Positions 14,736 to 23,566 are shown, counted from the stretch's first letter. The stretch: DNA of 64,000 nt from Sediminivirga luteola (GCF_014639315.1 NZ_BMFY01000003.1:1-64000), one strand, 5' to 3'. Notes: generated from the sequence alone by a model not told the origin. Program-made: numbers and translations.

Positions 14736-15137
14736 GCGGCCCGGCTGCGGGACTGAGTGACTGGGCTATGGAGCTGGGCGGCCTGCCTGCGGGACTGACG
14801 GTGCAGCTGCGGAACCGGCACCAGCCCAGGCAGAGCGACCGGATCGCATTGGTGCTGGGGCCGCAGCCGGAGTGGCAGGCACGGTTGCGGGATCTGCGCA
14901 CGCAAGACGGCCTTGAGCGCATCCCGCCGCCTGGTCTTCCTTCCCGGCATTCTCTCCGGATGGCGGGAGCTGCATCGGGTCTTGCGTGTCGTACGCTCAT
15001 GCCATGCAGAGCGACCACGGCAGCGCGCGGCACCCTCGCCGCCCGCGCATCACGGGTGTCCCCGGACTCGACGGTGACCCGGCCGGCCTGCGCCCGCACG
15101 GTGCCGGCGGCGCGTGCGCGCGGGGGACGGGCGTCCG
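14736..15137. other. Intergenic stretch with degenerate short repeats, no gene seen
   Basis: Just after the DeoR gene, gctg-c/g-gggactga-type motifs recur four times between about 14722 and 14805, as imperfect short repeats. No hairpin with a T-tract and no frame with a convincing ribosome binding site or protein-like composition was found; a long rightward frame opening at 14768 is a chance product of high GC and overlaps the DUF808 gene. Confidence 0.6.
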
Positions 15138-16148
15138 ATGAGCGGCGGGCTGATCGCGTTGCTGGACGATGTCGCGGCGATGGCGCGGATGGCCGCCTCC
15201 AGCGCGGACGACATCGCTGCGGCAGCAGGGCGCGCCAGTGCCAAGGCCGCCGGTGTCGTCGTCGACGATGCCGCCGTCACGCCACAGTACGTCCGTGGCG
15301 TCACCCCGGCGCGGGAACTGCCGATCATCAAGAAGATCGCGTTCGGATCGCTGCGGAACAAGCTCGTCTTCATCCTGCCGGTAGCGCTCATCCTCAGCCA
15401 GTTCGTCCCGTGGCTGCTCACCCCCATTCTGATGCTCGGCGGGGCCTACCTGTGCTTCGAAGGCGCGGAGAAGGTCTGGGGCAAGCTCAGGGGACACCAC
15501 GCGGAGAAAGAGGAACCGAGCGTCCTCCAGGGACCCGAGGCGGAGAAGAAGGTGGTCTCCGGCGCGATCACCACCGATCTGATCCTCTCGGCGGAGATCA
15601 TGGTGATCTCCCTGAATGAGGTCGCCGACCAGCCGTTCCTGCCGCGGGCGATCATCCTCGTCGTGGTGGCCATCGGCATCACCGTCCTGGTGTACGGCGC
15701 CGTCGGGCTGCTGGTGAAGATGGATGACATCGGCCTGGCGCTCACCGCGCGCGAGTCCCGCGCCACCCAGCGGACCGGCCGCCTGCTGGTGGCCGCGATG
15801 CCGCGGGTGCTCGACCTCATCTCCGTGGTCGGCACCTTCGCGATGCTGTGGGTGGGCGGGCACATCCTGCTGGTCGGAATGGACGAGCTGGGCTTCCACG
15901 CCATCTACGCGCCGGTCCACTCCCTGGAGGAGGCAGCACACCACGTCGCAGTCGTGGGGGCCGCGCTGTCATGGCTGGCCGGGACGGTGTCCTCGCTGAT
16001 CCTGGGATTCATCCTGGGCAGTGCGCTCGCCGGCGCCGTGCATCTGCTTCCGTTCGCCCGCCTGCGCGGGCACCGAGCGCGCGAGAGCGCGTTCGGGGTC
16101 ACTGCCCGTCGTAGCGGAGGGTGCCGATCTGCTCGCCGGAGGAGTTGA
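15138..16148 (+). CDS. DUF808 family membrane protein (YedI-like)
   Basis: A 336-residue inner-membrane protein of the DUF808 family. The start MSGGLIALLDDVAAMARMAA and the following DDIAAAAGRASAKAAGVVVD are characteristic, as are IIKKIAFGSLRNKLVFILP, LTPILMLGGAYLCFEGAEKV and GAITTDLILSAEIMVISLNE. Several hydrophobic helices follow. The ATG at 15138 fits family alignments better than the longer frame from 15114. Function is unknown. Its 3' end overlaps the convergent META lipoprotein gene by 50 bases, and the last residues (ARRSGGCRSARRRS) look like read-through into it. Confidence 0.9.
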   Translation: MSGGLIALLDDVAAMARMAASSADDIAAAAGRASAKAAGVVVDDAAVTPQYVRGVTPARELPIIKKIAFGSLRNKLVFILPVALILSQFVPWLLTPILMLGGAYLCFEGAEKVWGKLRGHHAEKEEPSVLQGPEAEKKVVSGAITTDLILSAEIMVISLNEVADQPFLPRAIILVVVAIGITVLVYGAVGLLVKMDDIGLALTARESRATQRTGRLLVAAMPRVLDLISVVGTFAMLWVGGHILLVGMDELGFHAIYAPVHSLEEAAHHVAVVGAALSWLAGTVSSLILGFILGSALAGAVHLLPFARLRGHRARESAFGVTARRSGGCRSARRRS

Positions 16149-16506
16149 AGACGGCCATCTCCTCGCCATTGGGTTCGAGGGTGCGCACGCCGTGCAGCCA
16201 GGTGTCGACGCCCGGGCAGCCCTTCAGGGTGCTCACGAACGAGGCCACCGTGATCGTGGTGCCGTCGACCTCATACTGCGAGGCGATGCCATTGCAGCCG
16301 TCGCTGCCACGGACCGTGCCATCCTCGTGGAGGACCAGATGGGGGGTGCCCTCCTCATCGGACACCCAGCGGCCCGTGATCGGCTGACCCATATCGTCTC
16401 CTCCTGGTGTGACCTGGGGATTCGCGCAGGCGGCAAGGAGCGTTCCCAGTGCCAGGGCGCCGATGGCGGTGGTCCGGAGGAATGCGGTGCGCGCCGTGCT
16501 CATCAT
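16099..16506 (-). CDS. META-domain lipoprotein
   Basis: A 135-residue secreted lipoprotein: the signal peptide TAFLRTTAIGALALGTLLAA ends at a lipobox with C27. The mature part ITGRWVSDEEGTPHLVLHED, GTVRGSDGCNGIASQYEVDG and VSTLKGCPGVDTWL has the META/HslJ signature G-x-DGCN and the paired cysteine. META proteins are small periplasmic or cell-surface folds linked to stress tolerance. M2 at 16503 is an equally good start. It is convergent with and overlaps the DUF808 gene. Confidence 0.87.
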   Translation of the reverse strand: MMSTARTAFLRTTAIGALALGTLLAACANPQVTPGGDDMGQPITGRWVSDEEGTPHLVLHEDGTVRGSDGCNGIASQYEVDGTTITVASFVSTLKGCPGVDTWLHGVRTLEPNGEEMAVFNSSGEQIGTLRYDGQ

Positions 16507-16688
16507 GCGTCCACCCTACGTTCCTTGTCGTCACGAGTCGACAACCCGAAGCGGTGAGGCCAGCCAATCCGGGGGTTCTCACGAGTTTTGTTCATAAAGA
16601 TCACATAACGCTTTGTCCTCCTACCCATGTCAGGTTAGGGTCGGATCGGTTGTCTGCAGCCCACATCGAAAGAGAGATTGAACTCAAG

Positions 16689-18650
16689 ATGGAGAAACGC
16701 CACATCAAGCGGCCCCTCGCCATGGGCGCCGCGGCGGTCCTCGGCTTCGGCGGTGCACTCATCGCCGCCCCGGGCTTCGCCGATGATAAGGACCTGGCTC
16801 CGACGCACGGAGTTGAACTCGAAGCCTTCGTGAAGGACCTCGCCGCGGAGAACGACGAGGTCGTTGGCGGCGGTCGTGACGTCGAGGGCAATGTCGTCGT
16901 TTACACGCTTGCTGGTTCAGGAGAACCGGAAGCGCTCGATGCTTACGAAAACGTCGAAGTTGTGGAGCTGAAAGACCGGCTTCAGGCCTACGCCTCGACC
17001 GATGTCGTCGGTGGCGCGGGATACGCCATCACCAATGAGGCCGGCAGCATGGCCGGTGTCTGCTCCGTTGGTTTCCCGGCCTGGTCGCCTGAGGGCGAGC
17101 CCGCCGTGTTCACTGCGGGACACTGCGACACTACTGAGGGCTTCCGGAACACGTACCTCACCGCGCCGTCCTCCGACCGCGAGGGTGCGGATGGCACGCT
17201 CGCCCCGCAGCCCAGCGATGCCGGCCCGCTCGGCCCGTTCGGCTTCACCCAGTTCGGCGGCCCGGGCGGCAGCGCCGGCGAGAACGAGGACCCCAACTCG
17301 ATCGACTTCGCCATCGTCGATGTGGACAACCCGGACCTGACCCTGCACCCGCAGGTGACCGGCTGGTCCGATGAGGCGCGTGACGCCGATGATCTGGCCT
17401 CGGACATCGCCACTAACATCACCGGTATCGCCGATCCGGAGGCCGGCCCGGTCGCCAAGAGCGGTCGCACCACCGGTTACAGCGAGGGCACCATCGAGCT
17501 CGAAGAGGGCTGGCAGCAGGTCGCACTCAGCCCGACCGACGCCCGCTGGGTGCACGGCTTCGGTGCCGTGGACATCCTCGGCGCGCCGGGCGACTCCGGT
17601 GGCGCCATGTTCCAGGGCGAGACCGCCGTGGGCGTCGTCTCCGGCGGTGGCGAGACCAGCGACGGGCAGCAGATCATCTGGGGTGCCCGGCTGCAGGACG
17701 CTCTGGAGATCACCGCTGCCGAGCACGGTGGCTACACCATCCAGCGCTTCCTCGAGGCTCCTGAGCTGACCTCTCACTCCGAGGGTGACGAGGTCGAGGT
17801 CGGCGAGACCATCAGCGGTACCGCTCCGGCGAACACCACGCTGAACCTCGCCTACAACCCGAACACCACGCTGAACCTCGCCTACAACCCGGAGGCCGAG
17901 ATCGAGGTCGGCGCGGACGGCACCTGGTCCTACGAGGTCGAAGCGCCCTCGCAGGTCCCCGGCGACTACGACTTCACCCTGCAGGCCGTCGACGGCTTCA
18001 ACGAGTCGGCCGTGACCACGGTCAACCTGACGGTGGTCGAGGCGAGCCAGGAGCCGACCCCGACTCCGACGCCGACCGAGGATCCGACCACCCCGACGCC
18101 GACTCCGACGCCGACCGAGGATCCCACCACCCCGACCCCGACCCCGACGGACGATCCCACCGAGGCTCCGGTCGAGCGTGAGCTGGCCATCCAGCCTGAG
18201 CGCATCACCGCCGAGGACTTCGTGGACGCCGAGCAGGGCGTGACCATCGGTGCCCGTGGCTTCGACGAGGGTGAGACCGTCACCCTCGAGGTCGTCGCCG
18301 GCCCGGAGTCCGTTACCGGCATCGAGCTGACCGAGACCGCCGACGAGAACGGCGCAGCCTACTTCTCGGTCTACGGTGTGAACGCCTCCCAGCCCGAGGT
18401 CTACATCGGTGACTACGACGTCGAGGTCACCGGCGCAGGCGACGGTGAGCGCGGCGCCGACCCGCTGACCGGTTCCTTCTCCGTGGTCGCTTCCGACTCC
18501 GGTGACGGCGAAGGCGAAGGCGGCGGCGAGAGCGAGCTGCCCCGCACCGGTGCCGAGCTGACCGGTCTTGGGGCCGGCCTGCTCCTCCTGGTCGCAGGTG
18601 CCGCCACGGTCTGGATGACCACCCGCCGCAGCACCGACACCAAGGCCTGA
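16689..18650 (+). CDS. Secreted trypsin-like (S1) serine protease, LPXTG cell-wall anchored
   Basis: A 653-residue surface protease. A signal peptide (LAMGAAAVLGFGGALIAAPG) leads to a short propeptide and an S1 domain with catalytic H145 (FTAGHC), D206 (SIDFAIVD) and S303 (GDSGG), C125 and C146 flanking the His loop. Next is a bacterial Ig-like domain (about 360-460), a long PTPTP/TEDPTT linker (about 458-495), a second beta domain, and LPRTG at 617-621 followed by a hydrophobic helix and WMTTRRS, the sortase signal. The start has agagag upstream. A perfect 30-bp tandem repeat lies in the Ig domain. A strong terminator follows. Confidence 0.93.
   Translation: MEKRHIKRPLAMGAAAVLGFGGALIAAPGFADDKDLAPTHGVELEAFVKDLAAENDEVVGGGRDVEGNVVVYTLAGSGEPEALDAYENVEVVELKDRLQAYASTDVVGGAGYAITNEAGSMAGVCSVGFPAWSPEGEPAVFTAGHCDTTEGFRNTYLTAPSSDREGADGTLAPQPSDAGPLGPFGFTQFGGPGGSAGENEDPNSIDFAIVDVDNPDLTLHPQVTGWSDEARDADDLASDIATNITGIADPEAGPVAKSGRTTGYSEGTIELEEGWQQVALSPTDARWVHGFGAVDILGAPGDSGGAMFQGETAVGVVSGGGETSDGQQIIWGARLQDALEITAAEHGGYTIQRFLEAPELTSHSEGDEVEVGETISGTAPANTTLNLAYNPNTTLNLAYNPEAEIEVGADGTWSYEVEAPSQVPGDYDFTLQAVDGFNESAVTTVNLTVVEASQEPTPTPTPTEDPTTPTPTPTPTEDPTTPTPTPTDDPTEAPVERELAIQPERITAEDFVDAEQGVTIGARGFDEGETVTLEVVAGPESVTGIELTETADENGAAYFSVYGVNASQPEVYIGDYDVEVTGAGDGERGADPLTGSFSVVASDSGDGEGEGGGESELPRTGAELTGLGAGLLLLVAGAATVWMTTRRSTDTKA
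17831..17890 (+). repeat. Perfect 30-bp in-frame tandem duplication inside the protease gene
   Basis: Bases 17831-17860 and 17861-17890 are identical (starting gaacaccacgctgaacctcg), doubling the peptide NTTLNLAYNP in the Ig-like domain. Being in frame, it would add a strand-length insertion rather than inactivate the protein. The perfect identity points to a recent event or, alternatively, an assembly artefact. Confidence 0.95.
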
Positions 18651-18682
18651 CTTGATCGGGTCGCGGTAACGCGATAACAGCA

Positions 18683-18716
18683 AAGGGCCCGGGGAACGCG
18701 AGTTCCCCGGGCCCTT
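18683..18716 (+). terminator. Rho-independent terminator after the protease gene
   Basis: A perfect 15-base stem (AAGGGCCCGGGGAAC with GTTCCCCGGGCCCTT) around a 4-base loop, 32 bases after the protease stop codon. The run of T is short, as usual in high-GC actinobacteria. Confidence 0.85.
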
Positions 18717-18859
18717 CTGCATGCCCGCGGGCGGAGTGCGAGCGAGAGCGGCGATGGTGGCGTGTCATGTGTCGGTTGATTGCCGGATATTGCGGAACCT
18801 GAGCCTCAGCTGTGAGCAGCCTCCTAGTGTGGGAACACTCCCACTGATGAGAGGACACC

Positions 18860-20959
18860 ATGACGAAGCACCCCAGACCTCGCCATGCCCCGCGCCTGGC
18901 CGCAGCCGCCACAGCGGCAGCACTCGGGCTCAGCGGCGCCTTCGCTGGCCCGCTCGCCGCCGTCGCGCAGCCGGGCCCGGCCCAGGACGACCCGGTCCTG
19001 CTGACGCTCTCCGCCACGGATCTGGCCGCCGCTGAAGACGCGGTGCCCGGACTCGACGTAATCGCCGGCTCCGGCAGCGACGTCGTCGTGCTGGCCGATC
19101 CGCAGACCGAGGAGGCGCTCCGGGATGAGGGCGTCACGCCGCTGCGCGCGCAGTCCTACAGCGAGTCCCTCGGCGGGCAGACATCGACGACGACCTTCAC
19201 CGCCGAAGACGGCGGGGACTACCCGCTGCCGGAGCGCCTGAGCGGGAACGACTACGAGACGTTCTTCGGCGGGTACCGCACGGTCGAGGCGTACACCGAG
19301 TACGCGCACGATCTGGCCGAGGCCTACCCCGAGCTGGTGGAGCTCGTGGACTTCGGCGATTCCTGGCTCAAGACCCAGGGGAGGGGCGGGCACGATCTGC
19401 TCGCCCTGCGCATCACGGCGGATGTGGCCGAGCAGCCGGCTCCGGATGACGCGCAGGAGGGCAAGCCGCGCTTCGCCTTGATCGCGCAGGCCCACGCCCG
19501 CGAGATCATCACCAGCGAGATCGCTTGGCGATACGCCGGTGAGCTGCTGGACGGCTACGGCGCCGATGCCCAGGCCACGGTGCTGCTGGACAGCACCGAG
19601 GTCTGGATCAACTTCCAGAACAACCCCGACGGCATCCAGATCGTCGAGGACGCGCTCACCGGCGAGGTCCCGACCACCGAAGACGGCGATGCCGCCCCGC
19701 CCTACACCTCGCAGGCCTGGCAGCGGAAGAACCTCAACGACAGCGAGTTCGAGCCCACGAGCGATGTCTGGGTCAGCCAGCAGCCGGGCGTGGACCTCAA
19801 TCGGAACTGGGGTTTCCACTGGGGTGAGGCCTCCAGCAGCACCAATCCGACCGCGGCCTCCTACCGGGGCACCGCTCCGCACTCGGAGCCGGAGGTGGAT
19901 GCGCTGGCCGAGCTGCTGCGGGACCTGTTCGGCGACTTCCCGGCCGAGAACGACACCCCGGCGCCGGACGACCGCAAGGGCACCTATGTGAACCTGCACT
20001 CGTACTCGGACTACGTCATCTACCCCTACGCCTATGACGCCGAGGCGGAGGTGCCCAACCTGGAGCCGATCAAGGCGAACGCCTTCCGGCAGTCCTACGC
20101 GAACGACTTCGCCACGGGCAAAGCCGGCGAGATCCTGTACGACAACTCCGGCAACGACATCGACTGGATCTACTCCCAGCTGGGCGTACCGGCGTACACC
20201 TATGAGATCGGCACCGTGGAGACCGGCGGGTTCTTCCCCGCTTACGACCGGGTGGACGAGTTCTGGGGTCAGGTGGCACCGGGGATCCGCTTCGCCGCCG
20301 AGGCCGCCTACGAGCCCTACACCGCCTCGCTGGGCGCGGTGGTCTCCGAACTGGACGCCGAGCGCCAGGACGACGGCTCGATCTCCATCTCCGGCACCGC
20401 CACCGACGCTGCCTACGGCAACGACCCCAGCTCCCTGGAACGCCGGCCGGAGGAGACCGCCGTGGAAGCGGTCGAGGCCGCCGTCGCGGAGGACCGCAAC
20501 AGCATCGGTGAGACGGTACCGCTGAGCCTCGACGGCGAAGGGATCACCGTCGGGTACTCCGGCTCCGTCGCGCTCGACGAGCGCACCGCAGCCGCGGGGA
20601 ACGTGTTCGTCCGCGCTCAGAACGGCAGCGGCCAGTGGGGTCCGTGGCAGGCAGCCTTCGTGGAGACGTTCGAGTTCGAGCCCACGCCCTCGCCCACGGA
20701 GCCGGCCGAGCCCACCGATCCGGCCGAGCCGACTGAGCCGACTGAGCCGACCGAGCCCACTCCGGCGCCGACGAGCGAGCCCGGGCCGGACGAGACGGAC
20801 GCGCCCTCGCCCGGTGGCGGCCCTTCGGACGAGGCCGGCGGCGACCGCGACGGCGCCCTGCCGCACACCGGAGCAGAGCTGACCGCGCTCCTGGCAGGTC
20901 TGCTCCTGCTGGCTGCCGGTACCGTCGCAGTCTGGCTGACGGTCCGCCGGCGGACCTGA
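18860..20959 (+). CDS. Secreted zinc carboxypeptidase (M14), LPXTG cell-wall anchored
   Basis: A 699-residue exopeptidase. After a signal peptide (RLAAAATAAALGLSGAFAGP) and a pro-region, the M14 domain holds the zinc ligands H212 and E215 (AHARE) and H380 (VNLHSYSDYV), the substrate-binding DLNRNW (311-317), and a catalytic glutamate candidate E449 in AYTYEIG. A tail of PTEPAEPTDPAEPTEPTEPT repeats leads to LPHTG at 667-671, a hydrophobic helix and VRRRT, a sortase signal close in sequence to that of the preceding protease. Together they would degrade protein outside the cell, feeding the peptide importer. The start has gagagga upstream. Confidence 0.92.
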   Translation: MTKHPRPRHAPRLAAAATAAALGLSGAFAGPLAAVAQPGPAQDDPVLLTLSATDLAAAEDAVPGLDVIAGSGSDVVVLADPQTEEALRDEGVTPLRAQSYSESLGGQTSTTTFTAEDGGDYPLPERLSGNDYETFFGGYRTVEAYTEYAHDLAEAYPELVELVDFGDSWLKTQGRGGHDLLALRITADVAEQPAPDDAQEGKPRFALIAQAHAREIITSEIAWRYAGELLDGYGADAQATVLLDSTEVWINFQNNPDGIQIVEDALTGEVPTTEDGDAAPPYTSQAWQRKNLNDSEFEPTSDVWVSQQPGVDLNRNWGFHWGEASSSTNPTAASYRGTAPHSEPEVDALAELLRDLFGDFPAENDTPAPDDRKGTYVNLHSYSDYVIYPYAYDAEAEVPNLEPIKANAFRQSYANDFATGKAGEILYDNSGNDIDWIYSQLGVPAYTYEIGTVETGGFFPAYDRVDEFWGQVAPGIRFAAEAAYEPYTASLGAVVSELDAERQDDGSISISGTATDAAYGNDPSSLERRPEETAVEAVEAAVAEDRNSIGETVPLSLDGEGITVGYSGSVALDERTAAAGNVFVRAQNGSGQWGPWQAAFVETFEFEPTPSPTEPAEPTDPAEPTEPTEPTEPTPAPTSEPGPDETDAPSPGGGPSDEAGGDRDGALPHTGAELTALLAGLLLLAAGTVAVWLTVRRRT

Positions 20960-21013
20960 GCCGATACGTCGTGCGGTGAGCGCGCCTGCCACCGCGGCAG
21001 ACGCACGCCTTAA

Positions 21014-21049
21014 GGGCCCCGGGTTGAGCGGAAGCTCTCCCCGGGGCCC
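21014..21049 (+). terminator. Probable terminator hairpin after the carboxypeptidase gene
   Basis: GGGCCCCGGG pairs with CCCGGGGCCC around a 16-base loop that can form an inner AGC/GCT stem. It lies 54 bases after the stop codon. No T-tract is visible, so efficiency is uncertain. Confidence 0.65.
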
Positions 21050-21194
21050 GTAGCGCCTCCGGCGCGCGTTCCGGGCCCGTCGCCGGGGCTGTTCCTGCGA
21101 GACGACGGCGGATGGAAAGGCGGCGCACGGAAAGACGGGGCGGTGGCACCACGGCAGGCTGCGACGGGGTGCCACCGTGACGCAGACTGGTGGC

Positions 21195-21959
21195 ATGAGC
21201 ACGGAGAGCGCACGACTGCGCGAGATGATCGGCCAGGCCGGACGGATCGTCGGTTTCACCGGGGCCGGGGTGTCGACCGAGTCCGGCATCCCGGACTTCC
21301 GCTCGCCAGGTGGGATATGGACCCGCTACGACCCCAGGGATTTCGAGTTCTCCCGTTATGTGGAGGACCCCGAGGTGCGCCGCCGGTCCTGGCAGATGCG
21401 GCGCGAGTTCTTCGCCGCCGCCGCGCAGCCGAATCCCGCCCATCTGACCTTCGCCCGGCTGGAGCGCGAAGGCAGAAGCCCGGGCGTCATCACGCAGAAC
21501 ATCGACGGCCTGCACCAGGACGCCGGTTCGCGGACCGTACTGGAACTGCATGGCACCGCGCGTGAGGTGGCCTGCATCGGCACCCGCCCGCAGCACGGCG
21601 TGCCGCGCGGATGTGGCTGGCGCGCTCCCTGGGAATGGGCGAGCGAGCGGGTCGAGGCTGGCGACACCGATCCCGGCTGCCCGCAATGCAGCGGCCTGGT
21701 GAAGTCCGCGACGATCTCGTTCGGCCAGATGCTCGACGAGGAAGTTCTGGAGCGAGCGGCTGCCCTGGCGAGATCAGCCGATCTGCTGATCGCCGCCGGC
21801 TCTTCCCTCCAGGTTCATCCTGCGGCCGGAGTGCCGTTGGAAGTCCTGCGCGGAGGCGGCCGCCTGGTGGTGCTCAACGACGAGCCGACACCGCTGGACG
21901 ATGCAGCCGCGCTCGTCGTCCGCGGACGGGCGGGGGAGGTGCTGGGCGCGGTTGCCTAG
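21195..21959 (+). CDS. Sirtuin NAD-dependent protein deacylase
   Basis: A 254-residue Sir2 protein with the NAD loop GAGVSTESGIPDFRS at 23-37, TQNID at 100-104, catalytic H119 (LELHG) and zinc-site cysteines C127, C140, C162 and C165. The first cysteine pair is widely spaced (12 residues between) where most sirtuins have CxxC, an oddity that may weaken or reshape the zinc site. It would remove acyl groups from lysines, consuming NAD and producing O-acetyl-ADP-ribose, the substrate of the macro-domain enzyme at 26075. I prefer the ATG at 21195; GTG at 21177 is possible. Confidence 0.92.
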   Translation: MSTESARLREMIGQAGRIVGFTGAGVSTESGIPDFRSPGGIWTRYDPRDFEFSRYVEDPEVRRRSWQMRREFFAAAAQPNPAHLTFARLEREGRSPGVITQNIDGLHQDAGSRTVLELHGTAREVACIGTRPQHGVPRGCGWRAPWEWASERVEAGDTDPGCPQCSGLVKSATISFGQMLDEEVLERAAALARSADLLIAAGSSLQVHPAAGVPLEVLRGGGRLVVLNDEPTPLDDAAALVVRGRAGEVLGAVA

Positions 21960-22020
21960 GCACCGATGACGGCGCCGGTTTCCGGGGAAGCTCGCCAGGC
22001 CCGCGAGGAGCCCGCAGGGC

Positions 22021-22130
22021 CGAGGGACTCCGCAGGAACGAGGTGCTGCAACCGAGCTCGCGGGAATAAGGCGCTGCAGGACCGAGGGACCCGCAGGAAT
22101 AAGGTGCCGCAGGACCGATCCCGCGGCAAG
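22021..22130. repeat. Imperfect 30 to 33-bp tandem repeats in a non-coding gap
   Basis: Units beginning cgaggga/cgagctc at 22021, 22053 and 22083 plus a partial one at 22116 share the pattern cgaggga-cccgcaggaataag-gtgccgcagga. A second looser repeat (gagccgcgc-c/t-ctca-g/c-tcgatg) follows near 22216-22270. The 21960-22262 gap contains no other recognised feature. The units look like slipped low-complexity DNA rather than a protein-binding array. Confidence 0.6.
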
Positions 22131-22262
22131 AGCCCCACCGCTCCGCCGAAGAGGCGAACGCTCCGCCGACGGTGGCAGCCTCCTTAAGTCGATGAGGGGA
22201 AGCTCCGCAGGCGAGAGCCGCGCCCTCAGTCGATGCGAGCCTTGCAGACGGGAGCCGCGCTC

Positions 22263-22832
22263 TCACTCGATGAGGGGGACGAAGGAATACCGTCCGTGCG
22301 TGGTGATCTCCAGGTCAAGGGGTGCGCCCTGCCTGCTGCCCAGGCGGCGCACCCGGTGCATCATCCCGTTCCACGGGCCGACCAGGACGCCTCCCGGCGC
22401 CAGCTGACTGAAGAGCTCGCTGGGAGCGCGCCCCGCCATGGCCGAGACGAGGATCCGGTCGAAGGGCGCTTCGCCGGGCACGCCCAGCACGCCGGGCTCG
22501 GCCTGGAGGATGCAGTCGGCGCCCAGTCCGTAGCCGGCCGTGTTCCGCCGGGCTTCGGCCACTAGTTCCGGTACGCGCTCAACGGCCAGCACGCGCCCCC
22601 CGGGCCCGGCCAGCCGGTGTAGCAGGGCAGTCGTCCATCCGGAACCGCAGCCCACATCGAGAACCCGGTCGCCCGCTCGTACCTCGAGGAGTTCGAGCAT
22701 CCTGCGCACCGTCGACGGCTGGGAGTTCGTCTGCCCGTGCCCGATCGGCACCGGTGCGTCCTCGGCCGCTCTGTCCCTCACCTCGCGCGGCAGGAAATGC
22801 TTGCGGGGCACTTGGCGGAGCAGATCGTCCAT
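22263..22832 (-). CDS. Protein-L-isoaspartate O-methyltransferase family protein (PCMT)
   Basis: A 189-residue SAM-dependent methyltransferase with the PCMT signature: VPIGHGQTNSQPSTVRRMLE before the SAM-binding VLDVGCGSGW, AVERVPELVAEARRN, and FDRILVSAMAGRAPSELFSQ with the C-terminal GRYSFVPLIE. The classical enzyme repairs isoaspartyl residues in aged proteins. The sequence is somewhat shorter than E. coli Pcm, and the QTNSQP segment replaces the more usual QTIS-x-P, so some functional divergence is possible. The ATG at 22832 has aaggga 9 bases upstream. Confidence 0.88.
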   Translation of the reverse strand: MDDLLRQVPRKHFLPREVRDRAAEDAPVPIGHGQTNSQPSTVRRMLELLEVRAGDRVLDVGCGSGWTTALLHRLAGPGGRVLAVERVPELVAEARRNTAGYGLGADCILQAEPGVLGVPGEAPFDRILVSAMAGRAPSELFSQLAPGGVLVGPWNGMMHRVRRLGSRQGAPLDLEITTHGRYSFVPLIE

Positions 22833-22896
22833 GCATATCACGTCCCTTGCCTCCGGCCCCGTCGCGCCTCCTCGCGGATGCCGGTGCCGGACGCGA

Positions 22897-22927
22897 ACGA
22901 GGGCCCACCTCCATGGTGAGCCCTCGT
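22897..22927 (-). terminator. Hairpin downstream of hsp20
   Basis: ACGAGGGC pairs with GCCCTCGT, and an inner CACC/GGTG extends the stem, in the gap between hsp20 and the methyltransferase gene. On the minus strand it follows the hsp20 stop by 57 bases and precedes the next gene. No strong T-tract. Confidence 0.5.
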
Positions 22928-22983
22928 GCCGGCGTCTGTCACGCCCTCCGCTGCGGAAGCAGCCGGCCGGCGATACGCTCGCC

Positions 22984-23457
22984 TCAGGCGTTGATCTGCT
23001 TGGCGGAATCGCCCCCGTCCTTGCTGCCGACCGCCACCTGGATGCGCTGGGGCTTCTCCGAGGCGTAGACCCCGCTGACGCGTACCGTCAGGACCCCGGC
23101 GTCGTAGTCGGCCGAGACCGCCTCGGACCCGACGTCGGCCGGCAGCGTCAGGGATCGCGAGAAGCTGCCGTAGCGGACCTCGCGCATGCCGCCTTCGGTC
23201 TCATGCTCGTTGCGGCGTTCGCCGGAGACCGTCAGCGTGCGTCCGGACAACTCCACCGAGACGTCCTTGGCAGGATCGACGCCCGGCAGATCCACCCGCA
23301 TCACCAGGTCCTCGTCGTCACGGTGAACATCCACGGCGGGGACGAACCCCGGGCCGCGACCGTTCCCCGACTCGAACAGGGGGGTCCGCATCGCACGGAA
23401 TACGTCGTCGAAGAGCGAAAGGGGATCGATACGGGTCAGAGTGCTCGTTGCCATCAT
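22984..23457 (-). CDS. Hsp20/alpha-crystallin small heat-shock protein
   Basis: A 157-residue small heat-shock protein. The alpha-crystallin domain runs from VPAVDVHRDDEDLVMRVDLP (about 43-62) to YDAGVLTVRVSGVYASEKP, with the conserved GVLT-x-V at its end and the SRSLTLPADV strand. These ATP-independent chaperones hold unfolding proteins. The start at 23457 (or ATG 23454) has ggaaggg upstream, which rules out the longer frame. A HAIR-like inverted repeat about 110 bases upstream suggests heat-shock control by HspR. It is monocistronic. Confidence 0.93.
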   Translation of the reverse strand: MMATSTLTRIDPLSLFDDVFRAMRTPLFESGNGRGPGFVPAVDVHRDDEDLVMRVDLPGVDPAKDVSVELSGRTLTVSGERRNEHETEGGMREVRYGSFSRSLTLPADVGSEAVSADYDAGVLTVRVSGVYASEKPQRIQVAVGSKDGGDSAKQINA

Positions 23458-23566
23458 TACCAGCTCCCTTCCTTGGGTCTCATCGATCGTCCGACCCCGG
23501 GTGCTTCGCTGCCCGGGGAGGCCTTGCACCTCGCACAACCGAGGATAAGGGAGGATTATTCCCAAA

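Noticed and set aside
14768-15619. A 283-residue plus-strand frame ahead of DUF808
   Set aside because: It overlaps the DUF808 coding region in another frame and its residues (Arg, Ala, His runs) are not protein-like.
16917-18722. A 601-residue open frame on the minus strand across the S1 protease gene
   Set aside because: It mirrors the codon structure of a clearly real protease gene; its composition (Gly, Arg, Val, Asp strings) is typical of antisense frames in GC-rich DNA and it has no recognisable domain.
18824-21289. An 821-residue open frame on the minus strand across the carboxypeptidase gene
   Set aside because: Antisense shadow of an M14 gene with signal peptide, zinc ligands and anchor; no domain or sensible start of its own.
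21960-22262. Possible CRISPR-like or REP array
   Set aside because: Units are degenerate, directly abutting with no spacers of regular length, and no cas gene is near.
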